Positions 25,801-35,812 of a stretch of 64,000 nucleotides of DNA are shown piece after piece. The stretch's first letter is position 1, and every line of letters starts with the position of its first letter. A program made the position numbers and the translations under genes. The notes beneath the pieces were generated by a model. The model saw only the letters and a program-made list of their open reading frames with translations, did no database searches and was not told the origin of the DNA. Source of the stretch: Argentina anserina (lineage: Eukaryota; Streptophyta; Magnoliopsida; Rosales; Rosaceae); assembly GCF_933775445.1 (NCBI RefSeq), contig NC_065876.1:26722001-26786000 (forward strand), in the 5' to 3' direction.

Positions 25801-26993
25801 AAAATTAATTATTCTCACTGCCTCTACTGCATGGCATGGCATGGGATAGTTGTTGATATAGGCACAGTTGTTTCCTTAGCTGAAAATCCTTCTACAGATA
25901 ACTAGCCATATTTGTTTTTCTATGATCAAAAGTAATGGGCCAAGGCATATACTAACAACCATTTTTGTGCCAACAGTGGGGCTTATTTGAAAGGAATTTT
26001 GGAAGAACAGATACCCAAGAGCCTGATCCAGAGGGAAGGGTTCCCCAGTGGGACAAAGCAAGTGTTCAAGAAATGAAAGACAAGTTCTCTGCAGTTGGCT
26101 TCGGCCCCCGTCAGGTTCTTTGTTTCATATTTAGCTGCATATGCATTTTATTTCTTCAGTATGTTCAATCCTGAACTGTAAAAAAAAAGAAACATCCAAA
26201 GAGACCTGATGATTTTGAAGTTTATGAAATTTTGGAACGTCAGCTATCTTATGAATTGATATTATGGTGTGAAGGAGCTATGCTTTACTAACATCATCTT
26301 GATTTCTGAATGCCCCATAAATCACTGCCATGATTATTCATGTACTCTAATCGTTAGTTGGAAAGTTCCCCCATTATCGATCACTAATCCGGGCATTATT
26401 GGTATCCCAGCTAGCTGTTATGTCTGCATTCTTGGGTCCTGATCAGATAGCCACAGAAACTCTATTGGCCACGGATCCAGAAGTTCTGCCGTGGGTTCAG
26501 AAGTACCAGCGCAGCCGAGAAACAGTGTCAGAAACAGATTATGAGGTCAGTAACAATAGTAATTTTCATCCCACAGCCAAGTAAATGAAGTGACACGGTA
26601 TTGTTGTAAATTCATAAATACGCTGATTGATAAGAGTCTGTTACTGGAGATATGATATTTCATATTGCCAGACTACCATACATGACACATTCAGACAAAG
26701 GTTCTAGCTAATCAATGATTACCGAGTCCACAAGATAACCTGTTAGACTATCAATGTATATGTACTGACCAAATGTTGGAGCTTCTGAAAATGTACCAGG
26801 AATTAGGACTAGATGTATCATATCTGCATTCTCTTGTTTACATCGCACTTCTCACTGTTGGGTGGATATTGTTCTCTTTCAGGTTGATCTGATAACTACT
26901 CTCACAAAGTTGAGTGGTTTGGGCCAACAAATCAATTACGAGGCGTATACCTATCCAATAAAAAAAGTTGATTTCAGCAAACTCAAACTGTGA
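22888..26993 (+). CDS. TL29: Thylakoid lumenal 29 kDa protein TL29 (APX4), 11 exons
   Basis: Non-catalytic relative of class I heme peroxidases found in the thylakoid lumen, associated with photosystem II membranes. Exons: 22888-22962, 23164-23262, 23454-23538, 23637-23671, 23783-23848, 23984-24024, 24545-24675, 24895-25001, 25977-26114, 26411-26545, 26883-26993; 1023 nt, 340 aa, all phases close. The N-terminus is a Ser/Thr-rich transit peptide followed by a twin-arginine type segment (RFKRRSILTFFGTTVGL), as expected for lumen import. Peroxidase-like blocks are GGPNGSIRFSSEISRPENKG, VSYSDIIQFAAQSAIKQTF and VGFGPRQLAVMSAFLGPDQI. The distal Arg-Trp-His block is replaced by LTLALNDIMTYD and the proximal His block by AVMSAFLGPD, so heme catalysis is not expected. 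Length is close to the usual ~350 aa. Confidence 0.93.
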
Positions 26994-27284
26994 AGAGTAT
27001 CCGATGGTTATGAGAGCAGTTTCAGCTCTTGCTAGTCAATCATTTATTCTTGGATGGGAGACATTGACTCAAACTTCGTTGCTAACTATGAAATTGACGA
27101 ACAACTATGTTCTTGTACAGGATGGTGTACGTGTGGGTATAGAAAATGCTAGGTGAATTCGTTGTCTGGTAATCACTTGCATCCGACATTGTTTTGTACC
27201 CTTCTTGATGCAAAAGATCCCAAAGATCTAAAATTGAAAATGACCAACAGACCAAGACACAGGTTGTGTTATGTAGGTTGATAA
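26994..27284. other. 3' flank of TL29 up to the copia target site
   Basis: Presumed 3' UTR and terminator region of TL29. A motif AATGACCAACAGACCAAGACA at about 27238-27258 recurs, as AATGGCCAACAGACCAAGACA, just past the copia element at about 32540, so the element landed inside a pre-existing short direct repeat. Confidence 0.45.
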
Positions 27285-27826
27285 TGTTGTGCGGAAGCGT
27301 AACAAACAACAATATTGATATAGAACAATAAAGAAAAAAAACACAAGGACACAATGATTTATAATAGTTCACCCAATTAATGAGATTGAGCTACGTCCAT
27401 TCTCGGAGCCGGCAAATATTCCATTATGATCAAATATGAGAAACAAACAACTAGAGTTAATAATAACTCTCTCCACCAAAACTCAATACACCCAAAACTA
27501 TTAGTTCTCTCTTTAATCAATAGAGAAGAAGAGCAATACTTACTTCTCAATTACAATATATAGCAGCCCCAACAACTAAGCTCTTAAAGCTTCAAATTTG
27601 GATAGCTACGTCACCACCACCAAGAGAAAATACAGTAGGAGTATTCAAGTATATGACTGCAATTATGCTTCTCTTCATCTCTTTTTAACTCACCGTGCGG
27701 CTGCTTAGCAAGCTATATATATATATATATATATATATATGTCTTCAAGGTATAATTAACCTAGGACATGTGCTGCTCACATGATCAACTTAGGCAAAAC
27801 CCACTATGTGTAAGCCAACACCGACA
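27285..27826 (-). repeat. copia 3' LTR (left in the window)
   Basis: Begins TGTTGTGCGGAAGCG and ends AAGCCAACACCGACA, a TG...CA pair. It contains a (TA)n run at 27715-27740. Its inner edge abuts the polypurine tract at 27827-27839. Pairs with 31977-32536. Confidence 0.92.
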
Positions 27827-27839
27827 ATCTCCACCTTGG
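27827..27839 (-). other. copia polypurine tract
   Basis: On the minus strand the sequence reads AAGGTGGAGAT directly before the LTR start TGTCGG. This is the canonical copia plus-strand priming site, and it fixes the LTR edge at 27826 rather than at the CAACA six bases inside. Confidence 0.85.
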
Positions 27840-27932
27840 ATTCACATCATATATAGCTTCGACAATGAACCTATATCATAAGAATATCATACCTCAATTT
27901 GCCGCTCCGACTTCCCCGTAGGGACTCAAATG

Positions 27933-30900
27933 CTACGAACACCAATCACTCAATGGAACCGACTTTGTCAACATATCAGCAGGGTTGTCTTCAGTTCCCA
28001 CTTTTTGGAGTTCTATGTCACCATCCTCCACCAATTGACGAATTTTGTGAAATCTGACATGAATATGCTTAGTACGATTATGAGTAACCTGATTCTCTGC
28101 TAAATGAATAACACTCTGACTATCACAATAAACATCCACATAGTCTTGAACTGCACCCAAGTCCTCAAGCAAGCCACGAAGCCAAAGAGCTTCTTTTGCA
28201 CCCTCTGTTACAGCCATATACTCAGTTTCTGTAGTCGACAAAGCAATAATATGTTGCAAATTCGACTTCCAACTCACTGCTCCACTAGCAAGAGTAAATA
28301 CATAAGCTGTAGTTGATATGCACTTATCCAAATCACCTGCGTAATCAGAGTCTACATATCTAACAACACACTGATTCATCATATCTTGTTGAAACACTAT
28401 TCCAACATCTACAGTACTAAGAATATACCGTAGAATCCATTTTACTGCTTCCCAATGGCCTTTACCTGGATTATGCATATATCTACACACCACACTTAAG
28501 GCCTGTGAAATATCTGGTCTAGTACACACCATAGAATACATCAAGCTACCAACAACACTAACATACAAAACTTTAGCCATATACTTTTTATCATCATCAG
28601 TGCTATGAGACATAGAAGAATTAAGCTTGAAATGAGAAGCAAGAGGTGTACTTACAGGTTTAGTTTTATCAACCATACTAAACCGATGTAGTACCTTCTT
28701 CAAATACTGTTTCTGTGACAAACATACCTTGCCTTTAGATCTATCTCGTTCAATTTCTATGCCCAAAATCTTCTTTGCTTCTCCTATATCCTTCATCTCA
28801 AATTCACCACTCAACTGTGACTTTAATTTATCTATATCCACCTTGATCTTAGATGCAATCAACATATCATCAACATATAAGAGAAAATAAATGAAAGTCT
28901 CATCCTATAGCTTGCGAAAATAAACACATGGATCATAAAGACTCCTAGTGTATTTCTGACCAAACATAAACTTATCAAATCTCTTGTACCACTGCCTAGG
29001 AGACTGTTTTAGGCCATACAATGATTTCTGCAGTTTACAAACCCATTTTTCCTTACCAGCAACTTTGAAACCATCTGGCTGACTCATATAGATCTCCTCA
29101 TTCAATTCACCATGTAAAAATGTAGTTTTAACATCAAGTTGTACTAACTCAAGATCAAACTGTGCAATTAAGGCTAAAAGAATACGAATAAAAGAATGTT
29201 TCACAACTGGAGAAAATACCTCATTGTAGTCTATTCCTTCCTTTTGTGCATAGCCCTTATCTACTAATCTAGCCTTGTACTGAGATCCCTCCCTCTTGGA
29301 AAAAACCCACTTGCAACAAACTGCTCTCTTCCCATGTGGTAACTGAGCCAACTCCCAAGTCTTGTTCTTATGAAGAGACTTCATCTCCTCACCCATAGCC
29401 TTTTCCCACTCCACTTTATCTGCATGTATTACAGCTTCTTCATAAGTAGTAGGAATTTCTTTTTCAGTCGTCGGAAGTGCATAAGTCACCATATCATTAA
29501 GCCAAGCTGGCTTTGGAGCATTCCTCTTTCCTTTTCTCAATGCAATAGGTTCATCTTGCTGCGTAGACTCTTGGGTTTGAGCCTCTACTTCAGTACATGT
29601 ATCTCTATTAGTTGAATAATCAACTGTATGTTTTTCCGAATCACCTAGAGCTTCATTAATATTTTTCTCAAGCTCCACCTGCTTCGAGTTCTCTATGGTC
29701 ATCTTTTGATTTTCAGAATTATTCTACTCACTCTGATTAATCATAGCAGTCTCATCAAATGTAACATCTCTGCTCACAATAATCTTTCTCGTATCTGGAC
29801 ACCATAGCATGAATCCTTTCACACTATCACTAAAGCCAAAGAAAATAGCTTTCTTTGCTCTAGATCAAGCTTGCTTTCCCTGACATGATAATAAGCAGGA
29901 CATCCAAAAATATGTAAGTAATGATAATCAGTAGCAGGTTTTCCAGACCATACCTCCATATGAGTTTTGCCCTCATTTGCAGCTGTAGGCAACCTGTTAA
30001 TAAGGTGGCCTGCATATGTAACTGCCTCTGCCCAAAACTCTTTGCCTAATCCAGCATTAGACAACATACACCGAACCTTTTCTAACAAAGTCCGATTCAT
30101 GCGTTCTGCTACTCCATTTTGCTGCGGTGTTCCTCTAACTGTGAAGTGTGACACAATTTCAAGAACGGATCAGACTTGTACTCACCACCATTATCTGACC
30201 TGAGCCTCTTAATTTTCCGACCGGTCTGAGTCTCAATCATCTTCTTCCATTTCACAAATATATCTAAGACTTCATGTTTATGCTTCATGGTGTACACCCA
30301 TGCTCTTTTAGAGAAGTCATCAACAAAAGTAACATAATACCGCTTACCTCCCAAAGATGTAGTCTTTGTATGTCCCCATACATCTGTGTGAACATAATCT
30401 AAAGCTCCTTTAGTATGATGAATTGCTGTACGAAATTTCACTCTAGTCTTTTTTCCCAAAACACAATGTTCACAAAATTCCAATTGGCAAGTCTTTGCAC
30501 CTTTCAACAAGCCTTGCTTCACCAATCCCTGCATAGCTTTCTCACCTGCATGTCCAAGACGCATATGCCATAATTTGGTAGTGTTTGTATCATCTGTATC
30601 TCAAAAACTGTTGTTTCACTTGTCAATGTATCACCCTGTAGAAAATACACGTTTCTTTCTCTAGTACCCTTCATTATCAAAAGTGAACCAGAAACAACTT
30701 TAGCAACACCATTCCTCAATATAATTGTGTGCCCCTTTGACTCCAAAGCTCCAAAGGAAACCAGATTTTTCTTCAAATTCGGAACATACCGAACGTTTGT
30801 CAATTCTCTAACACTCCCATCATGCATCCTGAGACGAACTGTACCAAGCCTTCTAGTTCTGCAAGGACTATCATTACCACTAAGAACTAATCCACCATCC

Positions 30901-30965
30901 AATTCTCTCAAAGTAGAGAACCATTCCTTGTTAGGACACATGTGGTGGGTACAACCTGAATCCAT
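27933..30965 (-). pseudogene. pol: copia pol: protease, integrase, RT, RNase H
   Basis: Minus-strand fragments in order: protease with active-site MDSGCTHHM at 30965 and a pre-integrase region to 30519; integrase zinc-binding end (MRLGHAGEKAM, FCEHCVLGKK) and catalytic core from 30564 to about 30110 (VHTDVWGH, SDNGGEYKS); core end with GTPQQNGVAERMNRT from 30154 to 29819; RT from 29702 (KARLVDKGYAQKEGIDYNEVFSPV) with YVDD just before 28865; RNase H to 27933 (STTETEYMA, ADMLTKSVP). Breaks are frameshifts near 30590, 30150 and 29862, and TAG codons at 29726-29724 and 28907-28905. Protein cannot be made from this copy. Confidence 0.92.
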
Positions 30966-31068
30966 TATCCATCTATCAGATTAAGCAAGTGCCAATAAGC
31001 TTGCCAATGTCAAATCAATCTCAATGTCTTCGAAGTAATCTGCACTCAAAGTAAAATCGAAGTTATCA

Positions 31069-31929
31069 TCATCTTCGCTTTTCGCCACATTCACTTCTGG
31101 GCCTTTCTAGAGTCTTCAACTTGGGACAATCTTTCTTCAAATGCCCCTTTTGATGACAGGATGCACATTCATCTTTTGCAGGAAATTTACTTCTTGACTT
31201 GGAACGAGATTTACCTCTCTTTTCACTAAACTTTTTATCATCTGATCTACCTCTTGTTACAAGTGCTTCACCCGACACTTTATCTAATTGCTTCTCCTTA
31301 TTTCTACACTCATTATTAATCAATGAATTGCAGACATCATCAAATTTCACTTCATTCTTTCCATGCAACAATGTTGTTATCAAATACTCATACTCGTCAA
31401 GAAGAGAATTAAGCAAACACAAAGCTTTATCCTCATCATCAATTTGAACTTTTAAATTAACCAAATCTGTAAGTATCGTATTGAAATCACTGATGTGTTC
31501 AGTCATAGAAATACCTTGTTTGTAGTTGAACCGGAAAAGCCTCATCTTCAGGTGAAACCGAGTTTCTGCACTCTTGACCATGTATTGATCTTCTAGTTTC
31601 TTCCATAACTCCTTTGCTGAAGTTTCCCTCATAATAGAGAACTTTTGATCCTTTACAAGGCACAATCGAATAGAACCACAAGCCCACTTATTAATCTGTT
31701 TCCACTCCGAATCATTCATGTCATCTGGTTTGTCTTCAAGAGCAATTTCTAATTCTTGTTGACACAAGACATCTATCATCTCACACTGCCACATGTCAAA
31801 ATTATTTGTTCCATCGAACTTTTCAACTTCAAATTTGGCATTGCCAATTGATGGTCTAGCCCGCGAAGAACCTGAAGTCCCTTTCTTTTTATTCTCACCG
31901 TCAACATTATCGTCAACCATGACTTTCAA
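31069..31929 (-). pseudogene. gag: copia gag
   Basis: A 286-codon open frame starting at ATG 31929, about 50 bases inside the LTR. It has the copia gag (UBN2-type) core, with FEVEKFDGTNNFDMW, LVKDQKFSIMRETSAKELW and MTEHISDFNTILTDL, and one CCHC zinc knuckle (CASCHQKGHLKKDC). The frame itself is intact, but the following protease segment is separated by stops, so the gag-pol read-through product is lost. Called a pseudogene because of its context. Confidence 0.85.
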
Positions 31930-31956
31930 ACAATATCAATATCAATCCCAATTCGG

Positions 31957-31976
31957 AACCTGCTCTGATACCAGTT
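31957..31976 (-). other. copia primer-binding site (initiator tRNA-Met)
   Basis: On the minus strand the LTR end (...CACAACA) is followed by AAACTGGTATCAGAGCAGG. TGGTATCAGAGC is the standard primer site complementary to the 3' end of initiator methionine tRNA in plant copia elements. Confidence 0.92.
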
Positions 31977-32416
31977 TGTTGTGCGGAAGCGTAATAAACA
32001 ACAATATTGATATGGAAAAATAAAGGAAAAAACACAAGGACACAATGATTTATAGTGGTTCACCCAATCAATGTGATTGAGCTACGTCCACTCTCGGAGC
32101 CGGCAAATATTCCACTATGATCAAATATGAGAAACAAACAACTAGAGTTAATAATAACTCTCTCCACCAAAACCCAATACACCCAAAACTATTAGTTCTC
32201 TCTTTAATCAATAGAGAAGAAGAGTAATACTTACTTCTCAATTACAATATATAGCAGCCCCAACAACTAAGCTCTTAAAGCTTCAAATTTAGATAGTTAC
32301 GTCACCACCACCACCAAGAGAAAATACAGTAGGAGTATTCAAGTATATGGCTGCAATTATGCTTCTCTTCATCTCTTTTTAACTCACCGTGCGGCTGCTT
32401 AGCAAGCCATATATAC

Positions 32417-32453
<37 letters not shown>

Positions 32454-32536
32454 TTCAAGGTATAATTAACCTAGGACATGTGCTGCTCACATGATCAACT
32501 TGGGCAAAGCCCACTATGTGTAAGCCAACACCGATA
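31977..32536 (-). repeat. copia 5' LTR (right in the window)
   Basis: Starts TGTTGTGCGGAAGCG and ends AAGCCAACACCGATA. The terminal CA has become TA by one substitution relative to the left LTR (CCGACA versus CCGATA). The TA-rich run at about 32406-32450 is longer than in the left LTR, which accounts for most of the 18-bp length difference. Confidence 0.9.
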
Positions 32537-32819
32537 GATAATGGCCAACAGACCAAGACATTTTTCAAGTTTCACCGCTTTGATTTGCAAACATTCACGA
32601 CACCTATATAGGTTGATCTGTTGATCAAATTAACATACAATTCTATTCGAATTCATTAAAAGTTTTCTTTGATCATAAGTTAAGATACCTCCATGGTCGC
32701 ATGACATCGATAGTGCTAATGTATGTTATATATAAACCACAATCGTAGCTGATTTAAAGGAACTGAAGTCTACTACCGTTCATATACCGTATGGGAAAGC
32801 AATTTCATCCTTAATCCAC

Positions 32820-32997
32820 GTACAACAGTCATGAAAACCGTCCTTGCATACTTTCTACTAGTACGCTCACATCAGGATAATCATTTTAGATCTGTATTTA
32901 TATCGGCACACAGAATGCACAATAAATTAAATGATTACAAGCTGAGAAATATGTATGTAGGAAGTAGGAACCACAATCAAGATTACAAACCTTAAAA
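32820..32997 (-). repeat. Duplicate of the ankyrin gene's 3' flank
   Basis: This stretch matches about 35579-35745 almost throughout: both contain GCATACTTTCT, GTACGCTCACAT, GGCACACAGAATGCA and AAATGATTACAAGCTGAGAAA in the same order and strand. The second copy lies just past the stop of the ankyrin/PGG gene (35813), so this copy looks like the 3' remnant of a lost paralogue. No PGG coding sequence is left next to it. Confidence 0.75.
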
Positions 32998-33114
32998 TAT
33001 GTAAATTTGTCCACCACCTTTATTTTGCCCACCTTCATGCCCACCCTCTCCTATGGACACATGTTCTCCTCATTAGCCATGGTTAAATAACATTTTTCAT
33101 ATTATTTTGAAAAT

Positions 33115-33217
<103 letters not shown>

Positions 33218-33839
33218 CTACCAATTTTCCAGACTTAACAAATTATTCATATTAGTTCCAAGTTCAAGCGGAAGGGCGACGAACCACACCTGCAACTTTT
33301 TTTTTTTGAAGTTTCTAGCCCACTCACATATTCTCAATACAAGCTAAACAATGCAAAACCAAAAAGCGCGCCGAGTGAACATTGCATCTGCTACTAGACA
33401 GCAATTTATGGCAACATCCAACAAGAAGCATGTAAGGGAATCACCTTCGGTGCCTTTTATTTGGGCAGAAAGGCCAGTAATCGCTAAAAAGATTGGAAAC
33501 CAACGGTTTCTTCAATCAGCGCAGCTCTAACCACTCCAGTCAAGCTTTATAGTAATAAAGATTTGGGCATTGAAAAGAACTTGCGATGACTTTGTCGCTT
33601 GCGATAATAGCATCATACGTGAGCGAATATAGATAGCATCAACCTCTAGCATTGAAGAGACTGAATGCACTGAGGCTGGTAAACTAATCAACTCCTCTGA
33701 GACATGTTGGTTTAAAGAGGAGCCTATCATTGAAGACATTGAGCACATGCATGCATATGATGCAGCTCATTGAGTCGTCGACCCCGGCTTTGCCACCGTA
33801 TGCCGCAGCGACGCTGCCGGCCACCATGGCGTGGAGACC

Positions 33840-34593
33840 ATGCACAGTTCCGAGAGCAGCAACCGGTCCCCTTCTGCTCCTTCCCCCGATGCAAAGACTC
33901 CAAACAACTTGTTAGTTTGTTATGTCGACGTAGGATACCTCTCTGACCCTCACAAGGCTCATTCTCAAACCGGTTATGTGTTTACCATTGGGAATACGGC
34001 GATATCTTGGAGATCCACGAAGCAATCTCTTGTTGCTACTTTTTCGAATCACGCGGAGATCATTGCTCTCCATGAAGCAATTAAAGAATGTATTTGGCTA
34101 CGGTCACTCATTCTTCATATTCGTGATTCTTGTGGATTAGTCTCTACAAGTGATCAACCTACGTGCATTTATGAAGATAATGCTACTTGCATAGAGCAAA
34201 TTAAGTTAGGTTTCATCAAGGGAGACAACACCAAGCATATTTCACCCAAGTTCTTCTACAATGTTCAACAACAGAAGCTCTTGAATGTTCAGATCAATCA
34301 AGTGAGTTCAGAATCCAATGTTGCGGATTTTTTTACTAAGTCTTTGCCTAAATCTACTTTTGTGAAACATGTGAATAACATTGGCATGCGTCGCTTATCG
34401 GAACTTTAGAGTTTGGTAGACTTCAAGGGGAGTCTATATCACATGTTAAAATCATTAAGTGGTTGATGTGTTGTGCTCTTTTTCCCTTCGATCGAGCTTT
34501 TGTTTTACCCAAGAGGTTTTGTTTTGCTTGACAAGGTTTTTACCGAGTTAACATTGTGCACCATGCAACTTAGGCATGCGACACAAGGGGGAG
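33840..34593 (+). pseudogene. Ty1/copia RNase H fragment and polypurine tract
   Basis: A plus-strand copia 3' remnant. The frame to TAG at 34407-34409 reads as RNase H: ADAGYL-like start (VDVGYLSDPHKAHSQTGYVF), ISWRSTKQSLVATFSNHAEI, IYEDNATCIEQIKLGFIKGD and NVADFFTKSLP. Upstream of about 33860 the sequence is unrelated and GC-rich, so the element is 5'-truncated. A polypurine tract AAGGGGGAG at 34585-34593 precedes a sequence starting TGTTCCGG, the expected 3' LTR, of which about 107 bases remain before the insertion at 34701. Confidence 0.8.
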
Positions 34594-34700
34594 TGTTCCG
34601 GAAAAATTACTATTATACCATTGTGTGTCTTAACCTTAATAGGTTTCCTGTTAGAGATATATTAATATCTCTGTAATAGATTAGGACTCCGAATCCTATG
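34594..34700 (+). repeat. Partial copia LTR start
   Basis: Begins TGTTCCGG directly after the polypurine tract and runs to the solo-LTR insertion at 34701. Its continuation past 35279 was not recognised with certainty, and no second LTR copy is present to define its end. Confidence 0.5.
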
Positions 34701-35279
34701 TGTGACACCCTGACCCGGATTAAGAAGGGATTAATCCGAATCAAGAAGTCCGTGTACTCTCTACTGATATCTATCATCTATTTCTCAATCTATGGAAACT
34801 CTCCTACTCCCGCCCCTCCTCCCCTTTTTCTCTGTTCGAAGAGAAACCCCTCGTTGGAGGAGTTGGTGATCCAGAATTCAAGATGAGGGTGAGGAGGTCG
34901 GTGTTCCCTTAGAGTTCCCGAGCCCCCTCTGGTGTTGGCATCCCCCCTTTTCAATCTGATCCTCCTTTCTATATATATCCTTTCCACCTCTTGAATTCAA
35001 GAGATGTGATTAAATGGTGAAATCTCAACGATCCATATTACTCCAAGACCAAATTCAGATTTTTTTCCCAAGTTATTTCTTTATAATCCAAAACTTTGAA
35101 AAATCATTTATAACTCGTGAACATATTTATTACCAATATCCACCACGTACAAATATATTTCCAAACAAACTTTATTCAATTTTATACAGATTTTATTGAC
35201 GAGTCGTCTAATCAATAACATTTTATTCGAATACAAACAATATATATCACTTTACCCTTTAAATATACGAGATATTACA
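34701..35279. mobile_element. Solo LTR of a Ty3/gypsy-type element
   Basis: Starts TGTGACACCCTGACCC, a start often seen in plant Ty3 LTRs, and ends GATATTACA. It is flanked by CTATG (34696-34700) and CTACG (35280-35284), a 5-bp target duplication with one change. A TATA box (TATATATA) lies near 34972, as expected inside an LTR. There is no internal coding sequence, so this is a solo LTR left after LTR-LTR recombination, inserted in the copia remnant. Confidence 0.65.
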
Positions 35280-35812
35280 CTACGAGATTGCGGTTTTTTA
35301 ATGCCTATATGCATGCCCCCATATCATTCAATAAGGACATAGTTATTTTATCCTGCATCAACATGTTATTATCGTAAATGAAAATTGATTCAACCCCATC
35401 AAATTCACTACATACCACTCCCTCTGGAATGGAAAGGGGATAATCAATCCGGATTGCCCCAATGCTATGAATACTTTTCATTCTCCTTTGAGATTAGCAA
35501 ACAACCATTTGAGAGAGAATTAGAATGAAAGAGGGGTGAATCATTTCCATTAGGCGTCAGTAAACACACCCTTAACCCACAACACTACAAAAACCGTTCT
35601 TGCATACTTTCTGCTGGTACGCTCACATTAGGATAACAATTTTACATCGGTATTTTTATTGGCACACAGAATGCAAAAGAAATTAAATGATTACAAGCTG
35701 AGAAAAATGTATGTAGGAACCACAATCAAGATTACAAACATTAAAAGCCTCTTATTAAGAGTTATTTTGTTTACAAAACTCGTACTCATAACAAGGATGT
35801 ACCACACGCCCA

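Larger units (their letters stand above)
27280..32541 (-). mobile_element. Ty1/copia LTR retrotransposon (Tork/TNT1-like), full length, ORFs broken
   Basis: A complete insertion on the minus strand: LTRs at 27285-27826 and 31977-32536, flanked by the 5-bp direct repeat GATAA (27280-27284 and 32537-32541). Order on the minus strand is LTR, PBS, gag, protease, integrase, RT, RNase H, PPT, LTR, which is the Ty1/copia order (integrase before RT). The two LTRs are very similar, differing by scattered substitutions and by TA-repeat length, so the insertion is fairly recent, yet the coding region already carries several stops and frameshifts. The left LTR starts about 290 bases downstream of the TL29 stop codon and points against TL29. 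Confidence 0.93.

Noticed and set aside
27234..32562. AATG(A/G)CCAACAGACCAAGACA copies taken as the copia target duplication
   Set aside because: They do not abut the LTR ends and are too long; GATAA abuts both ends once the LTR edge is set by the polypurine tract.
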